A stretch of DNA of 64,000 bases from Wolfiporia cocos. Its lineage: Eukaryota; Basidiomycota; Agaricomycetes; Polyporales; Phaeolaceae. The translations under genes and the position numbers were made by a program. Under the pieces are notes generated by a model, which saw only the letters and a list, made by a program, of their open reading frames with translations, did not search any database and was not told the DNA's origin. The stretch lies in contig JACCLO010000009.1 of the NCBI GenBank assembly GCA_029448655.1, positions 806,001 to 870,000 on the forward strand. Reading direction: 5' to 3'. Shown one piece after another: positions 54,309 to 64,000 of the stretch (the stretch's first letter is position 1; each line of letters opens with the position of its first letter).

Positions 54309-55232
54309 ATGAAAGCTGCACTTTCTAGAATCATGCCCCGCGTTACCCGTCGCACACGTGGCTCCTCCACTGCCCCTTATGTCAAACCGGCGAAGCGGTC
54401 CCTTCTCAGCCGCATCGACACCGCCGACATTCCTGGGGCAGAGGACGTCACCTACACGCTTCCTGTAAAGGAAGATTACACCGGGAAGCTCCATCTTTGG
54501 GAGATTCCCGTCCACATGCCAAAGCACATTGCTGAGGCTGGGAAACCCGCTCCTCGACCTCCCAAGCCAGTTCCGCTCACTAAGCGTATCTGGACAGAGG
54601 AAGAGAAGCTAGCCGCTTCCATTACCGCCATGGAGAACCTCATCGAACTCCGCGAACTCAACAAGCTCAAGCTCGCCCGCGATAAGCTGAATAAGCGAAT
54701 CGCCGCCAAACAAGCCGCCAAGGAAGCCAAGCAAGCAGCTTCTTCACTGGCCCTCCGTCTCTCCAGCCCGGCGGCCGGACCTCCCGTTCCGACCAACCAC
54801 AAGATTCTCGACCCTTCCCTCGTTTTCGGGAAGAAGAAACCTCTCCAAGCATGCGATCAAGTTATTCCCATGCTAGAAGGCACTCTCACTCGACTCACTC
54901 CTCTCGCCAACCACCCCCCTAATTACCCAGGCTTCCATATGGAAAACGACATGCGTTTCCATACTATGGTAGTAGAATTGGAGGACTTGGTGGATAACGT
55001 AAAGGATAGAGCGAGACGGGGGAGGATCACCAATAGAGACTGGAGAATTATGAAAAAGTATTGCAAACAACTCGGCAACATTTCCTTTTTGGATTGGCAT
55101 ACGGACTTGGCTCGTATCGTAGCAGAATGCGTAGCGCTACAAATTACTTTTGCCTTCGGTGTAACACCACCTGACAAGGTGGCAGGGCCCTCAACTACTT
55201 CGGTAGAAGAGGATATACTCGCGATTGTATAG
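54309..55232 (+). CDS. Copy C ORF1, unknown
   Basis: 307 residues, intact although the rest of the element is defective and split. Differs from copies A and B at about eight to ten positions (for example IPGAED, PLTKRIW, KLAASIT, GPPVPTN, LDWHTD), with the same length and no indels. The separation from its promoter by 10 kb of copy B should prevent normal expression. Confidence 0.85.
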   Translation: MKAALSRIMPRVTRRTRGSSTAPYVKPAKRSLLSRIDTADIPGAEDVTYTLPVKEDYTGKLHLWEIPVHMPKHIAEAGKPAPRPPKPVPLTKRIWTEEEKLAASITAMENLIELRELNKLKLARDKLNKRIAAKQAAKEAKQAASSLALRLSSPAAGPPVPTNHKILDPSLVFGKKKPLQACDQVIPMLEGTLTRLTPLANHPPNYPGFHMENDMRFHTMVVELEDLVDNVKDRARRGRITNRDWRIMKKYCKQLGNISFLDWHTDLARIVAECVALQITFAFGVTPPDKVAGPSTTSVEEDILAIV

Positions 55233-55377
55233 TAGAAATACTATCATCTTTTAACTCTGAAATAGAGTGCGAGTGTGATCTATAGTAAAAGTCGCAGCTT
55301 TCAAACCAAATCCCTTCTTAAGAATCTAAGACAATGAGTAACTGGAAACTAACATTCGTCATAAACAGATTCGCAAA

Positions 55378-57357
55378 ATGTCTTCCACCTCCTCCGTTAG
55401 CACCCCCCTCGCCCCTCGTCGCATGCGCCTCCGTTCGGAAGGTCCGGTGACACCGGTAGCAGGACGTTCCGGGACTCCACCCCTGGTGACCCTGGAACAT
55501 CTGAGCGAGGAAGAGGAAGAAGACGAAGTCGAGGAGGTTCCCCCGCAAAGGGACTCCCCATCCAACCCCATGGGAACGCGCCCGGGCACACCTATCCACG
55601 GATACCCCCCGGCTCGCTACATCCGTCCGATTGGGCCCGTCACAAACCTAGAAATAGAGTTTTTGGGTCCAGAACGCCGAACCAATGACCAGGTCGAAAC
55701 AGGCCTCAAGTCGTACCTCCCAGAGGAGGATCACCACAAGGTGGATGCACCCCTGCATGGGGCAATCCTCGATGCCGCCGTACAACGAAGTGCGGCAATC
55801 ACCCACGACAAGGTGAACACCCTCGGCCGGATGATGTACGCCCGCCTGGAGCGAATCCATGGCAGAATCGACTCCCTGGTTGGGCAATCCAGGGCAATCG
55901 AACAAATGGCCCAAGACGAGCTACACGAAGTGGTCAATTCAGTCCGCAACGAGGTCGTGTCCACTTTGGTGGACCTTGGCAAGGAACTCCGGCAGGAATA
56001 CACCACCAAGTTCTCCGAAATGGAGAAAGAACTCCGGAAGGATTACCGGTCTCGGCTCGACGACCTCGAGGATGCATTCGCCGAGCGCATGGAGAAGGTT
56101 GAGGAAGAACTTCGGAGGAGTCGCAAGAATCCCTCCGTTCCCAACCCTCCCGGGGTCCGCACGCCCCCGGAAGAACCCACACCGGCCCCCAACACTGCTC
56201 GAACCCGTGCAGCCGAGGCCGCTGCTGCCGCACAAGCTGCAGCCGCTGCTGCAGCAGCCGTCGCCCCGCAGATTCCAGGTCTGCCTCAAAACCTGAAAAT
56301 CCCCCCTCCCCCCGAATTCTCTGGGTCATCTGGAAAGGTGACTGCGCAGGAATGGGTGGAGAAGATGGGCCTGTACTTCGGTACGCTCAGGGTCTACGAC
56401 GACCATGACCGTATCACCACGGCCCTCTTCCGCGTCACAGGGGACGCATACAAGTTTTTCTCGCCCCTCATCAAGAAGGCAGGAAACGGTGAACCTCTCG
56501 GCACCTGGGAGGACTTCACCAAATCCGTAATGGTGCAATACGGCAAGATGACGGATAAGGAGATCGCGAAAAAGGAAATTCGCGGCTACTACGGCACGAA
56601 GGGCAAGGAACTGGCAGAATCAAACTACTTCAATTACTGCGAACGATTCCGTACCCTCGGCCGTCTCTCCGAAACCGCCAACGAGACCCTGGTGTGGGAG
56701 TTCACCGAAACACTCCCCGAAAAGGTTAAGGACACCTTAAATGTCCTCGGCAAGACCCCGTTCTTCAAGGCCCCAACCGACATTGAGCCCCTCATCGACT
56801 TCGCCCTGGAAATGTACCAAACGTCATATCCGGACAAGATCAAGGGCTCGATCTTCGAGAAGGCCGGCAAGAAGGACTCGGCCCCCGCCGAAAAGAAGGA
56901 GACGTCCTCCACTTCTGCGAAGAAGTCGGAGAAAAAGAAGGACAAGGGAAAGGCGCCCGCCAAAACCCCCGCCGACACCGCCAATGCCGTCTGTACTTAC
57001 TGCAAGCAGACGGGACACTATTTCAACAAGTGTCCTAAGCTTGCCGCGGACAAGGCTGCGGGAACGTTCGTGCCTGCCGCTCAGCGGGCCGAACAACAAA
57101 GGGCGAAGGATGCAGCTGCCGGGTCTGGCAAGGCCCCGGCTGCTCCTTCGGGTAGTGGAAAGGGACAGGCTTCTGGCAAGAAGCCGTACTCGGCGCCCCC
57201 CGCGGATGGCAAGACGTATCGTGCCCGAACGATCTGGGAAGAAGTAACGACTGACTCAAGCTCAGCAGGACCCTCGGCCCCCGCCACCACCGTCGCCAAT
57301 GTCGGGACCATCTCGGTTCCCCTCGCCCCAACCACACGTCTCGAAGACGTTCTGTAA
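55378..57357 (+). CDS. gag: Copy C gag, divergent N-terminal half
   Basis: 659 residues, open. The first 130 residues diverge strongly from A and B (for example [20 protein letters not shown] and [20 protein letters not shown]). From the Ala-rich linker through the zinc knuckle it is nearly identical to copy A. The knuckle ligands are kept. Confidence 0.92.
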   Translation: MSSTSSVSTPLAPRRMRLRSEGPVTPVAGRSGTPPLVTLEHLSEEEEEDEVEEVPPQRDSPSNPMGTRPGTPIHGYPPARYIRPIGPVTNLEIEFLGPERRTNDQVETGLKSYLPEEDHHKVDAPLHGAILDAAVQRSAAITHDKVNTLGRMMYARLERIHGRIDSLVGQSRAIEQMAQDELHEVVNSVRNEVVSTLVDLGKELRQEYTTKFSEMEKELRKDYRSRLDDLEDAFAERMEKVEEELRRSRKNPSVPNPPGVRTPPEEPTPAPNTARTRAAEAAAAAQAAAAAAAAVAPQIPGLPQNLKIPPPPEFSGSSGKVTAQEWVEKMGLYFGTLRVYDDHDRITTALFRVTGDAYKFFSPLIKKAGNGEPLGTWEDFTKSVMVQYGKMTDKEIAKKEIRGYYGTKGKELAESNYFNYCERFRTLGRLSETANETLVWEFTETLPEKVKDTLNVLGKTPFFKAPTDIEPLIDFALEMYQTSYPDKIKGSIFEKAGKKDSAPAEKKETSSTSAKKSEKKKDKGKAPAKTPADTANAVCTYCKQTGHYFNKCPKLAADKAAGTFVPAAQRAEQQRAKDAAAGSGKAPAAPSGSGKGQASGKKPYSAPPADGKTYRARTIWEEVTTDSSSAGPSAPATTVANVGTISVPLAPTTRLEDVL

Positions 57358-58723
57358 AGAACACACCAGCCCCGCAGCGGCTGGGAGTGTACAGCGCCCC
57401 GAAGAAGCGCACCTCTACGAAGAGGCTTCACAGAGACCCCTTATCTTGTGGGAAGATAAGGCGGTCGTACGTCACCCGGTATCCCATCTCGGTATATTCG
57501 GTAACTCGGCAATGGACTTTGCCCGGAGGACTCGGACACTAGCTACACGTGCCCCTCCTGTAAAATACTTTTCGCCTGACCCGCTCGCGTTGAAATTTTT
57601 CACTTTGTATAATGTACATGGAAACGATTCTCGAGACGACAATAAATCGTTCTCTATCGAAGTGGAACTGTGGGTATATGGAAAGAAAGTAAACGCCATG
57701 GCATTAATCGACACCGGTGCATCAATAAGCATCATAGATAAGAAACTCGTACACGAGGAGAAGTTAGTCACTCAGAAACTACCTTCGCCCCTCGAGATTC
57801 GCAACGCCGACGGTACCTCTAATACCGCCGGTAATATCAATATGGCAGTAAAAGCTTATATGGTGCACGAGGAACACAAGTCCACCGAATTCTTGTACGT
57901 AATGGACGTACAGAATGCGGATGTGATCCTCGGATATGACTGGTTTCTGAAACACAACCCGGACTTCAATTGGCCGGAAGGAACCTTCACATATCGGTGC
58001 ACGGAAAAATGCAAACATGGCAAACGGGTTTCGATTTCTGAGGAAGAAGACGAAATCGAACCCCGCAACATCTATCAGATTATCAACGACTTTCCAATAG
58101 ATTTTCTCGGCTTAGAGGAGCCTGAAAATCCCTTTGTTGCTTGGGTGAACACCCTTGACGAAGGAACGGAACTCCTTATCGATGCCATTCAGACGATAAC
58201 GGAGAAGTCGGATGATGAATTCCTGACAGATGCGGATCTCCAGAAATGGAAATCCTTGGTTCCGGAGGAATACCAGGAGTTTGGTCCCACGGTATTTTCT
58301 CAACGCGCATCCGAAAGAATGCCCGAGCGGAAACCATACGACCACGCCATCGACTTCCCCGATGACGCGGTGCTACCGCCCCCGAGTAAGGCATACAAGA
58401 TGTCTCCTCAGGAGGCGAACTCGCTAGATCAGTGGATTCAGGAAGAGTTACGGAAGGGCTACATCCGACACTCAAAATCCCCGATCGCGAGCCCGGTCTT
58501 CTTCGTCCCTAAAAAAGACGGCGGAGCCCGAATGGTAGTCGATTACCGAAAAGTAAACAACCTCACCATTAAAAACAGGTACCCTCTCCCACGCATAGAC
58601 GAGCTTATCGATAAGCTTAGCCACACGGAAAATCTTACTTTGAAAAGATTAAATCCGAGCGCGGTACTGGTGGATTCGGCTCCACAGGAAAGTAATCGTT
58701 CCATTAGGGACAATGAAACCTGA
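57299..58723 (+). pseudogene. pol: Copy C pol, truncated by internal deletion
   Basis: 474 codons remain. Protease (DTGAS) and the start of the reverse transcriptase are normal up to IDELIDKLS. There the sequence jumps to the last 65 nt of the dUTPase coding region. The joint is near 58622 and, measured on copy A, removes about 3,139 bp (31866-35004) with a one-base overlap. 3,139 is not a multiple of three, so the last 34 codons read the dUTPase end out of frame. Polymerase, RNase H, integrase, chromodomain and dUTPase are lost. Gag and protease could still be made. Confidence 0.93.
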
Positions 58724-58734
58724 AGAGGGGGTAA

Positions 58735-59434
58735 TGTCACAGATTTGGGACATGCCACTATTTTTCCCGTATTTTTACCTATTTATCTGGTATTTCTACG
58801 ACCTTGTAGACATTTACGCTGCTAAGCGCCCGTCTACACGTACACGCAACCAAACAACACGTACACAACGCGGTATACGTCCACTTGTCATAACAACACG
58901 TACATAACACGCCTGTACGCGTCAATGACTCAGCGGACTAACCTCCGGTGTCACGCGCCTTACTCATATCCCGATACTGGGCTATGTCAGTACAATTGGA
59001 TAAGCGGCCCGCTCGTTATCACATGCCAATGACCTTACGATTACTCATATCCCGATACCGGAATACAATAATCACATGCATGGCTCACTAACGAAGCTAC
59101 AGCCACTTCCACAACATGGACCTACGGTCCAAACAAACGCTCTTACTGGTGCGGCCATTACCGGCGCACATGGTCTACTGTAGTTTACGACTTAACCATA
59201 TTAGTTACGTCTGCGCACAGACCACCTTCATGTTTGGATCCCTTACCGGTAACCAAACAAAGCATGTATATAAGTAGGGCTATCACTGCGGATAAGCCTT
59301 AGATTTGTTCTCTGCATTCGCACAGTCACATAACATCTCTGCTTGCGCCCACTAGTCTCCTCACCAACCTTCTGCAACTCCTTCAAAGTCGCCTATAAGG
59401 TTATAGAGTGAGTCCCACAGTCTAGTCTGTGTCA
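58735..59434 (+). repeat. 3' LTR of copy C
   Basis: 700 bp, one difference from the 5' LTR. Preceded by polypurine tract GAAGAGGGGG (58722-58731) and TAA. Confidence 0.95.
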
Positions 59435-60738
59435 GAAACCATGCATCGGGTGAGCGGGACCATGGGAAATGGCGTGGGTTGGTATGGCGATTATGGGGAG
59501 CCTGTGAACACTGAAAAATCACCGTGAAAAGCACATATATGTGCACGAAAACGGAGAAAATATGACAGTCAACGCACCGGATATTGAGGAGTGAGGGTGA
59601 AGAGTGCCCAAAGCAATGCAGCGACAGGTGCTGTCCAGCACTTGGTACATACTATGGCAAGCATTCCCGTAAGCTTTATGGCAGTAGGGTTAATCACTGC
59701 TCAGGAGGGGAAGAAAGAAATATGCATACTGCGCACACAGTGAGCAAGCAGGGTTGCAAGGAGAGACCACAATGCATGGCGCCGAGAGGGAAAGAGGAAG
59801 GAGAGACGAGCTAGAGAGCGGCGCGCGTGTCGACTTAGATATGCGCAAGTGATAGACTGCGCCTGGGGTGTCACAAGGACACCACTGCATGCATCGAGGG
59901 AGAGAGAAGGTCGAGTGCGTTGATGGTGATGAGAGCCGGCCTTTATGGTACTATGGACAGGATTCAAGAGCCGCCTAAAAGTATGATAGGTTACAAAGTA
60001 TGACGAAAGGTGTTGCCTAATCAAGCAAGGGACTTACTAAATTGGATGGGAGCCGCGTCATGCCCGGACGCCGCCCCACTGCGTGCCGATGCACTCCTTC
60101 TTCAATGTTCAACATTTCAACATTAACGTTTAATGTTTACTGACCTGTGGTGACCCAAATACTCTGGGTCATACCTCAGCATAACGCCCCGCTCCACTAG
60201 TAGCATCCTACGACAGAGTCGACCTAGGTCCCAACACACCTAGTTGTCGTTAACGTCGAGGTTCCTCAGACTAGCAGGCTCAAATGACGCAGCAGAGGCA
60301 TGGAGTATAAGTGCCCGAAGGCATAGTCGAGAATAAAGGTTCTGGAGTAAGACGTCCCAGAACCCTAGTTTATATACATGGTGAGGAGCACGGTAGCTAC
60401 TAAGAACTACCCTTGCCCTAAAGTGCATGGCCTGTGCGCATGCGCCTAAACGATCACGGTACCTTGGAGTACGTAAGCGCATCACATGTATAGTAAGGTA
60501 GCCGCGCGCTAGCTACTTGGATACGCGCCAGTAAAGGCGCGCACTTTCGGCAAATCCCTAGGTCGTGTGTTCGACCCCCGGTAATCACATATGTGAGGAA
60601 TAATCACAGAAAAACCGTGACATGTGGTATGTGGGTTCATTTACTCAGTATTGCTTCACATGCTTTCTGAGGAGACCGGCTACGGCTCAAATACACATAC
60701 TGTAGATACGAAGTAAATGTGTGCATCTTGATCATGCC

Positions 60739-60930
60739 ATTGACATCCCCGTCCTCATTGATACTGCACTTAATATTTCCGTCCCTGTTAATCCTGCAAT
60801 TGAGATCCCCACCCTTGTTGGTCCTTTAAATAATATTCCTGTCCTTGTTAATCCTGCAATTAGTATCTCCGTCCTCGTTGATCCTGCAAATAACATTTCG
60901 GTCCTCGCTGATCCTGCCATTAACCCGTGC
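60739..60930. repeat. 30-bp tandem repeat, about six diverged units
   Basis: Units resemble ATTTCCGTCCTNGTTAATCC followed by TGCAATTAAT with substitutions. Both strands are open through the array. On the plus strand it would encode ten-residue units such as AISISVLVDP, but this is expected of any 30-bp repeat, so I do not call a gene. Confidence 0.75.
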
Positions 60931-61374
60931 GTAGTATCTGCTCGTATTTACGTATATCTACTGAACTAGTATTTACAATAGTTAACGGACTATATATGAG
61001 GGTTTGCGTTTTGCCGATGAAAGCTGTGCACTCAGACATACATATGAGGATTTAGAACTTTTAATTTTAATTTTCTCCTATCTCTTCGTGGGATCTTGTG
61101 CCCGACCATGGGCCACTCTGTACAACCACACCATGTGCAACCATGGCACTTTTATTCCCTTTTGGTCCCTCTGCATTCCTTGTCACACCTAACAACGGCT
61201 TCCTTCATCATTCCCTACTGTTGCTGTGCCCAACCATGGCCTTAATATTTATTCCTGCTTAATTATGCTGTGCTCCAGTTCATTGATACACTACTGGTAT
61301 GGTACTTGTAGTACCAGGGACACTCTGACCTCAGACAGTAGCAGATAATATTTAAACCATGTAATAAACAGTCT

Positions 61375-61445
61375 TGCTCTTCAGCTTGACCTTGTTGTAA
61401 CTGCAAGGGTCTTATATCTACTCTCAGACTCAGGAAACCAAGCTT
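61375..61445 (+). repeat. Degenerate fragment related to the solo LTR
   Basis: Aligns with 30969-31040 of the solo LTR over about 70 bp (shared CTCTTCAGCT, GACCTTGTTGTA, GTCTTATA, AGGAAAC). Several differences are CG in the solo LTR against TG or CA here. Confidence 0.6.
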
Positions 61446-62284
61446 TGTGTTTTGAGACATGAGCTCTGATCCTGAATATTCTCTGGATTGGAAAGTAGTT
61501 CACTACTTGACAAAGCCAAACACTCACTTCAGATATTTAGTTGATGAATATTCAATCCATTACACCTTGCAGTGTTTTTGGTCAGGTTGTCAGTGTCCTT
61601 GAGAGTCACAATCATCTAGAGAGATTGCTAGACTAGGAGCAGGCCATGTACTGAGTCTAGTAGAATATGATGTGTTGAACCTCAACTGAGGGACCATGGA
61701 TGTTATAATACAGGGTGAGTGGCTTTTGTGCTGACATCACCATGCATGACTGATGCTGCCCAATCTCAAGTGCCATGCATGCCACTACCATTATGGGCAC
61801 AAACCATGTACTGAATAGTATACTGTATATATACTGTATACTGTCCATCATATATTATGTATGGTATACAGTTGAAACTCTGTATACACAGTTTGTATAA
61901 TATTTAGTTGGAGCATTAATGTCGGTGCTGATGTGTCAATTGATCATATCACATAATGAGGTGAGCAGAGAAGTGGCCATGCTCCACACATCCTACTGTT
62001 ATGCTGCATTTACAGCCCAGCCCTCCCAAATGGTAATGCTTAACTGGGGTGCATTCTCAAAGTGCCCTGTGTCATTTTTGTCGGGAATGGCTGTAATCTT
62101 AGTGACTAAAACTCTTCTCAAGTCGATTATTTACGTCTTGTTGCAGAAACAAATGCACTCGCTCGATACAACGACATGGCTTGTTTGTTAACATCCGCCA
62201 TACATTTCGCTGCTGTATGTCGTCCTGCGGAAGTTTGCAGTCGTATCATCGTACCTACACCCCTACTGATCCCCGACGCGATAT

Positions 62285-64000
62285 TCAATCGCTCGCCTCG
62301 TACAGCGCGTATTGCCTGCCCTCCTGGCTCAACAATCTTTGAATAATCTTCATCGCCTCGAGTACCCGCTCCTCCTCCAATCGCTTGCCCACGACCTGCA
62401 CGCCTACAGGCAGCCCATGCATCTTGTTCGCATCGTACATCCGGTAGTTGCTCGCTTCAATCGCATTGCGCGGCTTGAACCCGGAGCCAAGCGCATCACG
62501 CTCCCGGTCAACATGCGTGATCGGCAGCACGCCCGCGGAGTAGTCCAGCTGAACAAACACGCGCGCCATGAACATCAGAGCACACACCAGCATGCAAATC
62601 ATAAAAGCGACCGCACCAAGTTGAACAAGAACGTGTACCCGCACGCCTTCCACCCGTCCCGCATCCCGCCGTGTGGCACCGCGGGCAGCGCGTTCGGGAC
62701 AGTGACCACGAAGTCGAGCGCCTGCTCGCTCACGTACTCGAACCAGCGCTCGCGGTACGCCTCGCGCTGCGCGACGAGCGCGAGGTACTCCGGCATCGTC
62801 TTCTCGTACCAGCCCTCGACCAGTCCCGCGTAGACCGCGTCGCGCCGGATGTGCCGCAGGTACCACGCGTAGAACCGCTTCAGCAGGCGCGGGACGCGGA
62901 ACATCGCAAGTGCCTGCTGCACGCCCGGGTCGTTCGACTCGAGTGGGCGGATGGGGCGCGTGCAGGTCTTGCCTGTGGGGACGAAGGGAAATGCGGGTGA
63001 GGTGAGTGCACGATGGGGATTAAGACGGACGCACCTCCGTCCGCAAGCAAGATCTGAGAGGCGAGCTTGAGCCCCTCGTACGGGCTTGGTGGGTCGCTGT
63101 ATATGGCCGTGAGGGTAACGGCCAGAACAAATGGCGGACGGTTACTGACATTGCGACAACCTCGTGTCCGTTGGCCTGTAGCACGGAGACGACTTCCTGC
63201 AGTGCGCGTCTACATGCGGGCGAAGGGGCCACGACGCCTGTGGAGATCGTCAGAGGCGCGTGCCTGGCCGATTAGAAATCGAGCGAACCGTCATCCCACA
63301 TCACGCCCCACTTGAGCGGTTTCGAGCCAAGCAGGTCGACCTCTCGCCATGGTATAGGCAAACACTGGTGCATGAATCAGGCCAAGTCGCGATATCGCAG
63401 CGTCACGTTGCCCATCTTACCGAGTGGTCGTAGTCCCATGGTCTCATAGACATTATGGCGCGCCAGAAGAATTCGAGGTCTTCCAATGTACGCGTCATCG
63501 GCGAGTACACGGCAGGAATGCCCTCCTGTCCGGGCATGCTTGTAGGATTCCCAGTCTTCAGGAACCGGTTCATGGAAGCTTTGATGGTGTATATCCCAGA
63601 CCAATGTCTAGCGGCCATAGCTAAGTCCTATATGCAGAAAAACATGGAGAACACTCACGCTGGAGCCCGCACCGAACCAGCGACGTCTGTGCCGATCCCA
63701 AGGCGAGAGCCACCATATGCAAGCAGCGCGGCCTCCCCGCCTGTAGATCCCCCGGGTGTGTATGGTTTATTGTGCGGATTCGTCGTCGTGCCCCAAACAT
63801 CATTGCTGCACTCGAGCGACAGCAGTGTTATCGGGACATTCGTCTTGACGAACGGCACCGCGCCCGCGTCGCGCAACAGCCTCACGAGCGCCGACTCCTT
63901 CTGGAGGGGCCTGGCTACCCACGCCGAGTAGCCGATGCACGAGTCGAAGCCCGAAATTGCCGCGGTGTCCTTCAGGCTGACGGGCACGCCCGCGAGCGGG
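62285..64000 (-). CDS. Amidase-signature hydrolase (amidase 2), 5' end beyond the window
   Basis: Eight exons inside the window: 64000(edge)-63659, 63607-63422, 63365-63289, 63237-63150, 63096-63035, 62972-62617, 62548-62285. That is seven splice-joined blocks, the first continuing past the edge. It begins here within PVSLKDTAA, which carries the catalytic Lys; then GGSTGGEAA (cis-Ser kept, next Ser changed to Thr) and the nucleophile in DVAGSVRAPA. Several internal exons have exactly the same length as in amidase 1 (88, 62 and 356 nt), so the two are paralogues with conserved introns. About 60-70% of residues match by eye. Same reaction class as amidase 1; substrate unknown. Confidence 0.92.

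Larger units (their letters stand above)
42600..59434 (+). mobile_element. Chromovirus copy C, defective, carrying nested copy B
   Basis: Plus-strand member of the same family, flanked by the 5-bp duplication GAAAC (42595-42599 and 59435-59439). Its own DNA is 42600-44011 plus 54026-59434 (about 6.8 kb). Copy B was inserted in its leader, duplicating CCACT. Its pol has lost about 3.1 kb by an internal deletion. The two 700-bp LTRs differ at one site that I could find (T at 42908 against A at 59043), so it is also young but older than A and B. Confidence 0.95.
59440..62284. other. Repeat-rich, AT-rich host DNA without recognised gene
   Basis: 2.8 kb between copy C and amidase 2. Contains the 30-bp tandem array (60739-60930), an LTR relic (61375-61445) and AT-rich runs with TATACTGTAT repeats (about 61818-61870). 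From about 61000 on CpG is scarce and TpG/CpA common, which suggests old, methylated or mutated repeat DNA. Confidence 0.55.

Noticed and set aside
58620..58723. Novel 34-residue C-terminus of copy C pol
   Set aside because: It is the end of the dUTPase coding sequence read out of frame after a deletion, not a new domain.
60533..60575. tRNA-like B box (GTGTTCGACCCCCGG), possible tRNA or SINE
   Set aside because: The T-stem does not pair properly and no cloverleaf or convincing A box could be drawn upstream.
61657..61900. TATACTGTAT-rich stretch as a possible transposon end
   Set aside because: Simple AT-rich repeats without paired termini or target duplication.
1..64000. CRISPR arrays, bacterial operons, ribosome-binding sites, riboswitches
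   Set aside because: None seen; the intron-rich genes and LTR elements show nuclear fungal DNA, where these are not expected.

Overview
The window looks like nuclear DNA of a basidiomycete fungus, most likely an Agaricomycete of the polypore type. Host genes are cut by many 48-67 nt GT-AG introns. The recognisable proteins are typical of that group: an IKS1-like kinase with a C-terminal membrane helix, a fimbrin, an omega-like glutathione transferase, amidase-signature enzymes, a long leucine-rich F-box-type protein, and a small surface protein resembling the fungal DUF7137 family. This is read from sequence features only; no search was run.

Layout. The left half (1-30 kb) is gene-bearing: a coiled-coil/J-domain-like protein (1982-5556, minus), omega-like GST (6937-8142, minus), amidase 1 (9931-11972, plus), a Tc1/mariner-type MITE (12060-12838), the IKS1-like kinase (14712-17474, plus), two neighbouring paralogues of unknown function sharing a C-terminal motif (17925-19093 and 19958-21313, both minus), a small secreted or membrane protein (22386-23020, plus), an F-box-like protein with a long acidic tail (24155-26620, minus) and fimbrin (27410-29740, minus). 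A second amidase, a paralogue of the first, runs off the right edge (62285 to beyond 64000, minus).

The middle (30-59.4 kb) is two nests of transposable elements. Nest 1: a foldback (long-TIR) element (30049-41802) carries a solo LTR of an unrelated retrotransposon (TSD GTAGC), and that solo LTR carries a complete Ty3/gypsy chromovirus, copy A (31055-41030, TSD CCTCG). Nest 2: a second chromovirus of the same family, copy C (42600-59434, plus, TSD GAAAC, with a pol deletion), carries a third complete copy, B (44012-54020, minus, TSD CCACT), in its leader.

The chromovirus family is the most interesting content. Its order is 5' LTR - self-complementary primer-binding site - about 1 kb leader - an extra 307-codon ORF of unknown function - gag with a zinc knuckle - pol (protease, RT, RNase H, integrase, GPY/F, chromodomain) ending in a complete five-motif trimeric-type dUTPase fused in frame. 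Over the dUTPase, copies A and B differ at about 14 nucleotides, all silent by my hand count, so it has been kept under protein-level selection. The leading ORF shows the same tendency. The primer-binding site is an 11-nt reverse complement of the predicted transcript 5' end, as in Tf1-type self-priming.

The right flank (59.4-62.3 kb) is AT-rich, without recognisable genes, and holds a 30-bp tandem repeat and a CpG-depleted relic of the solo-LTR family.
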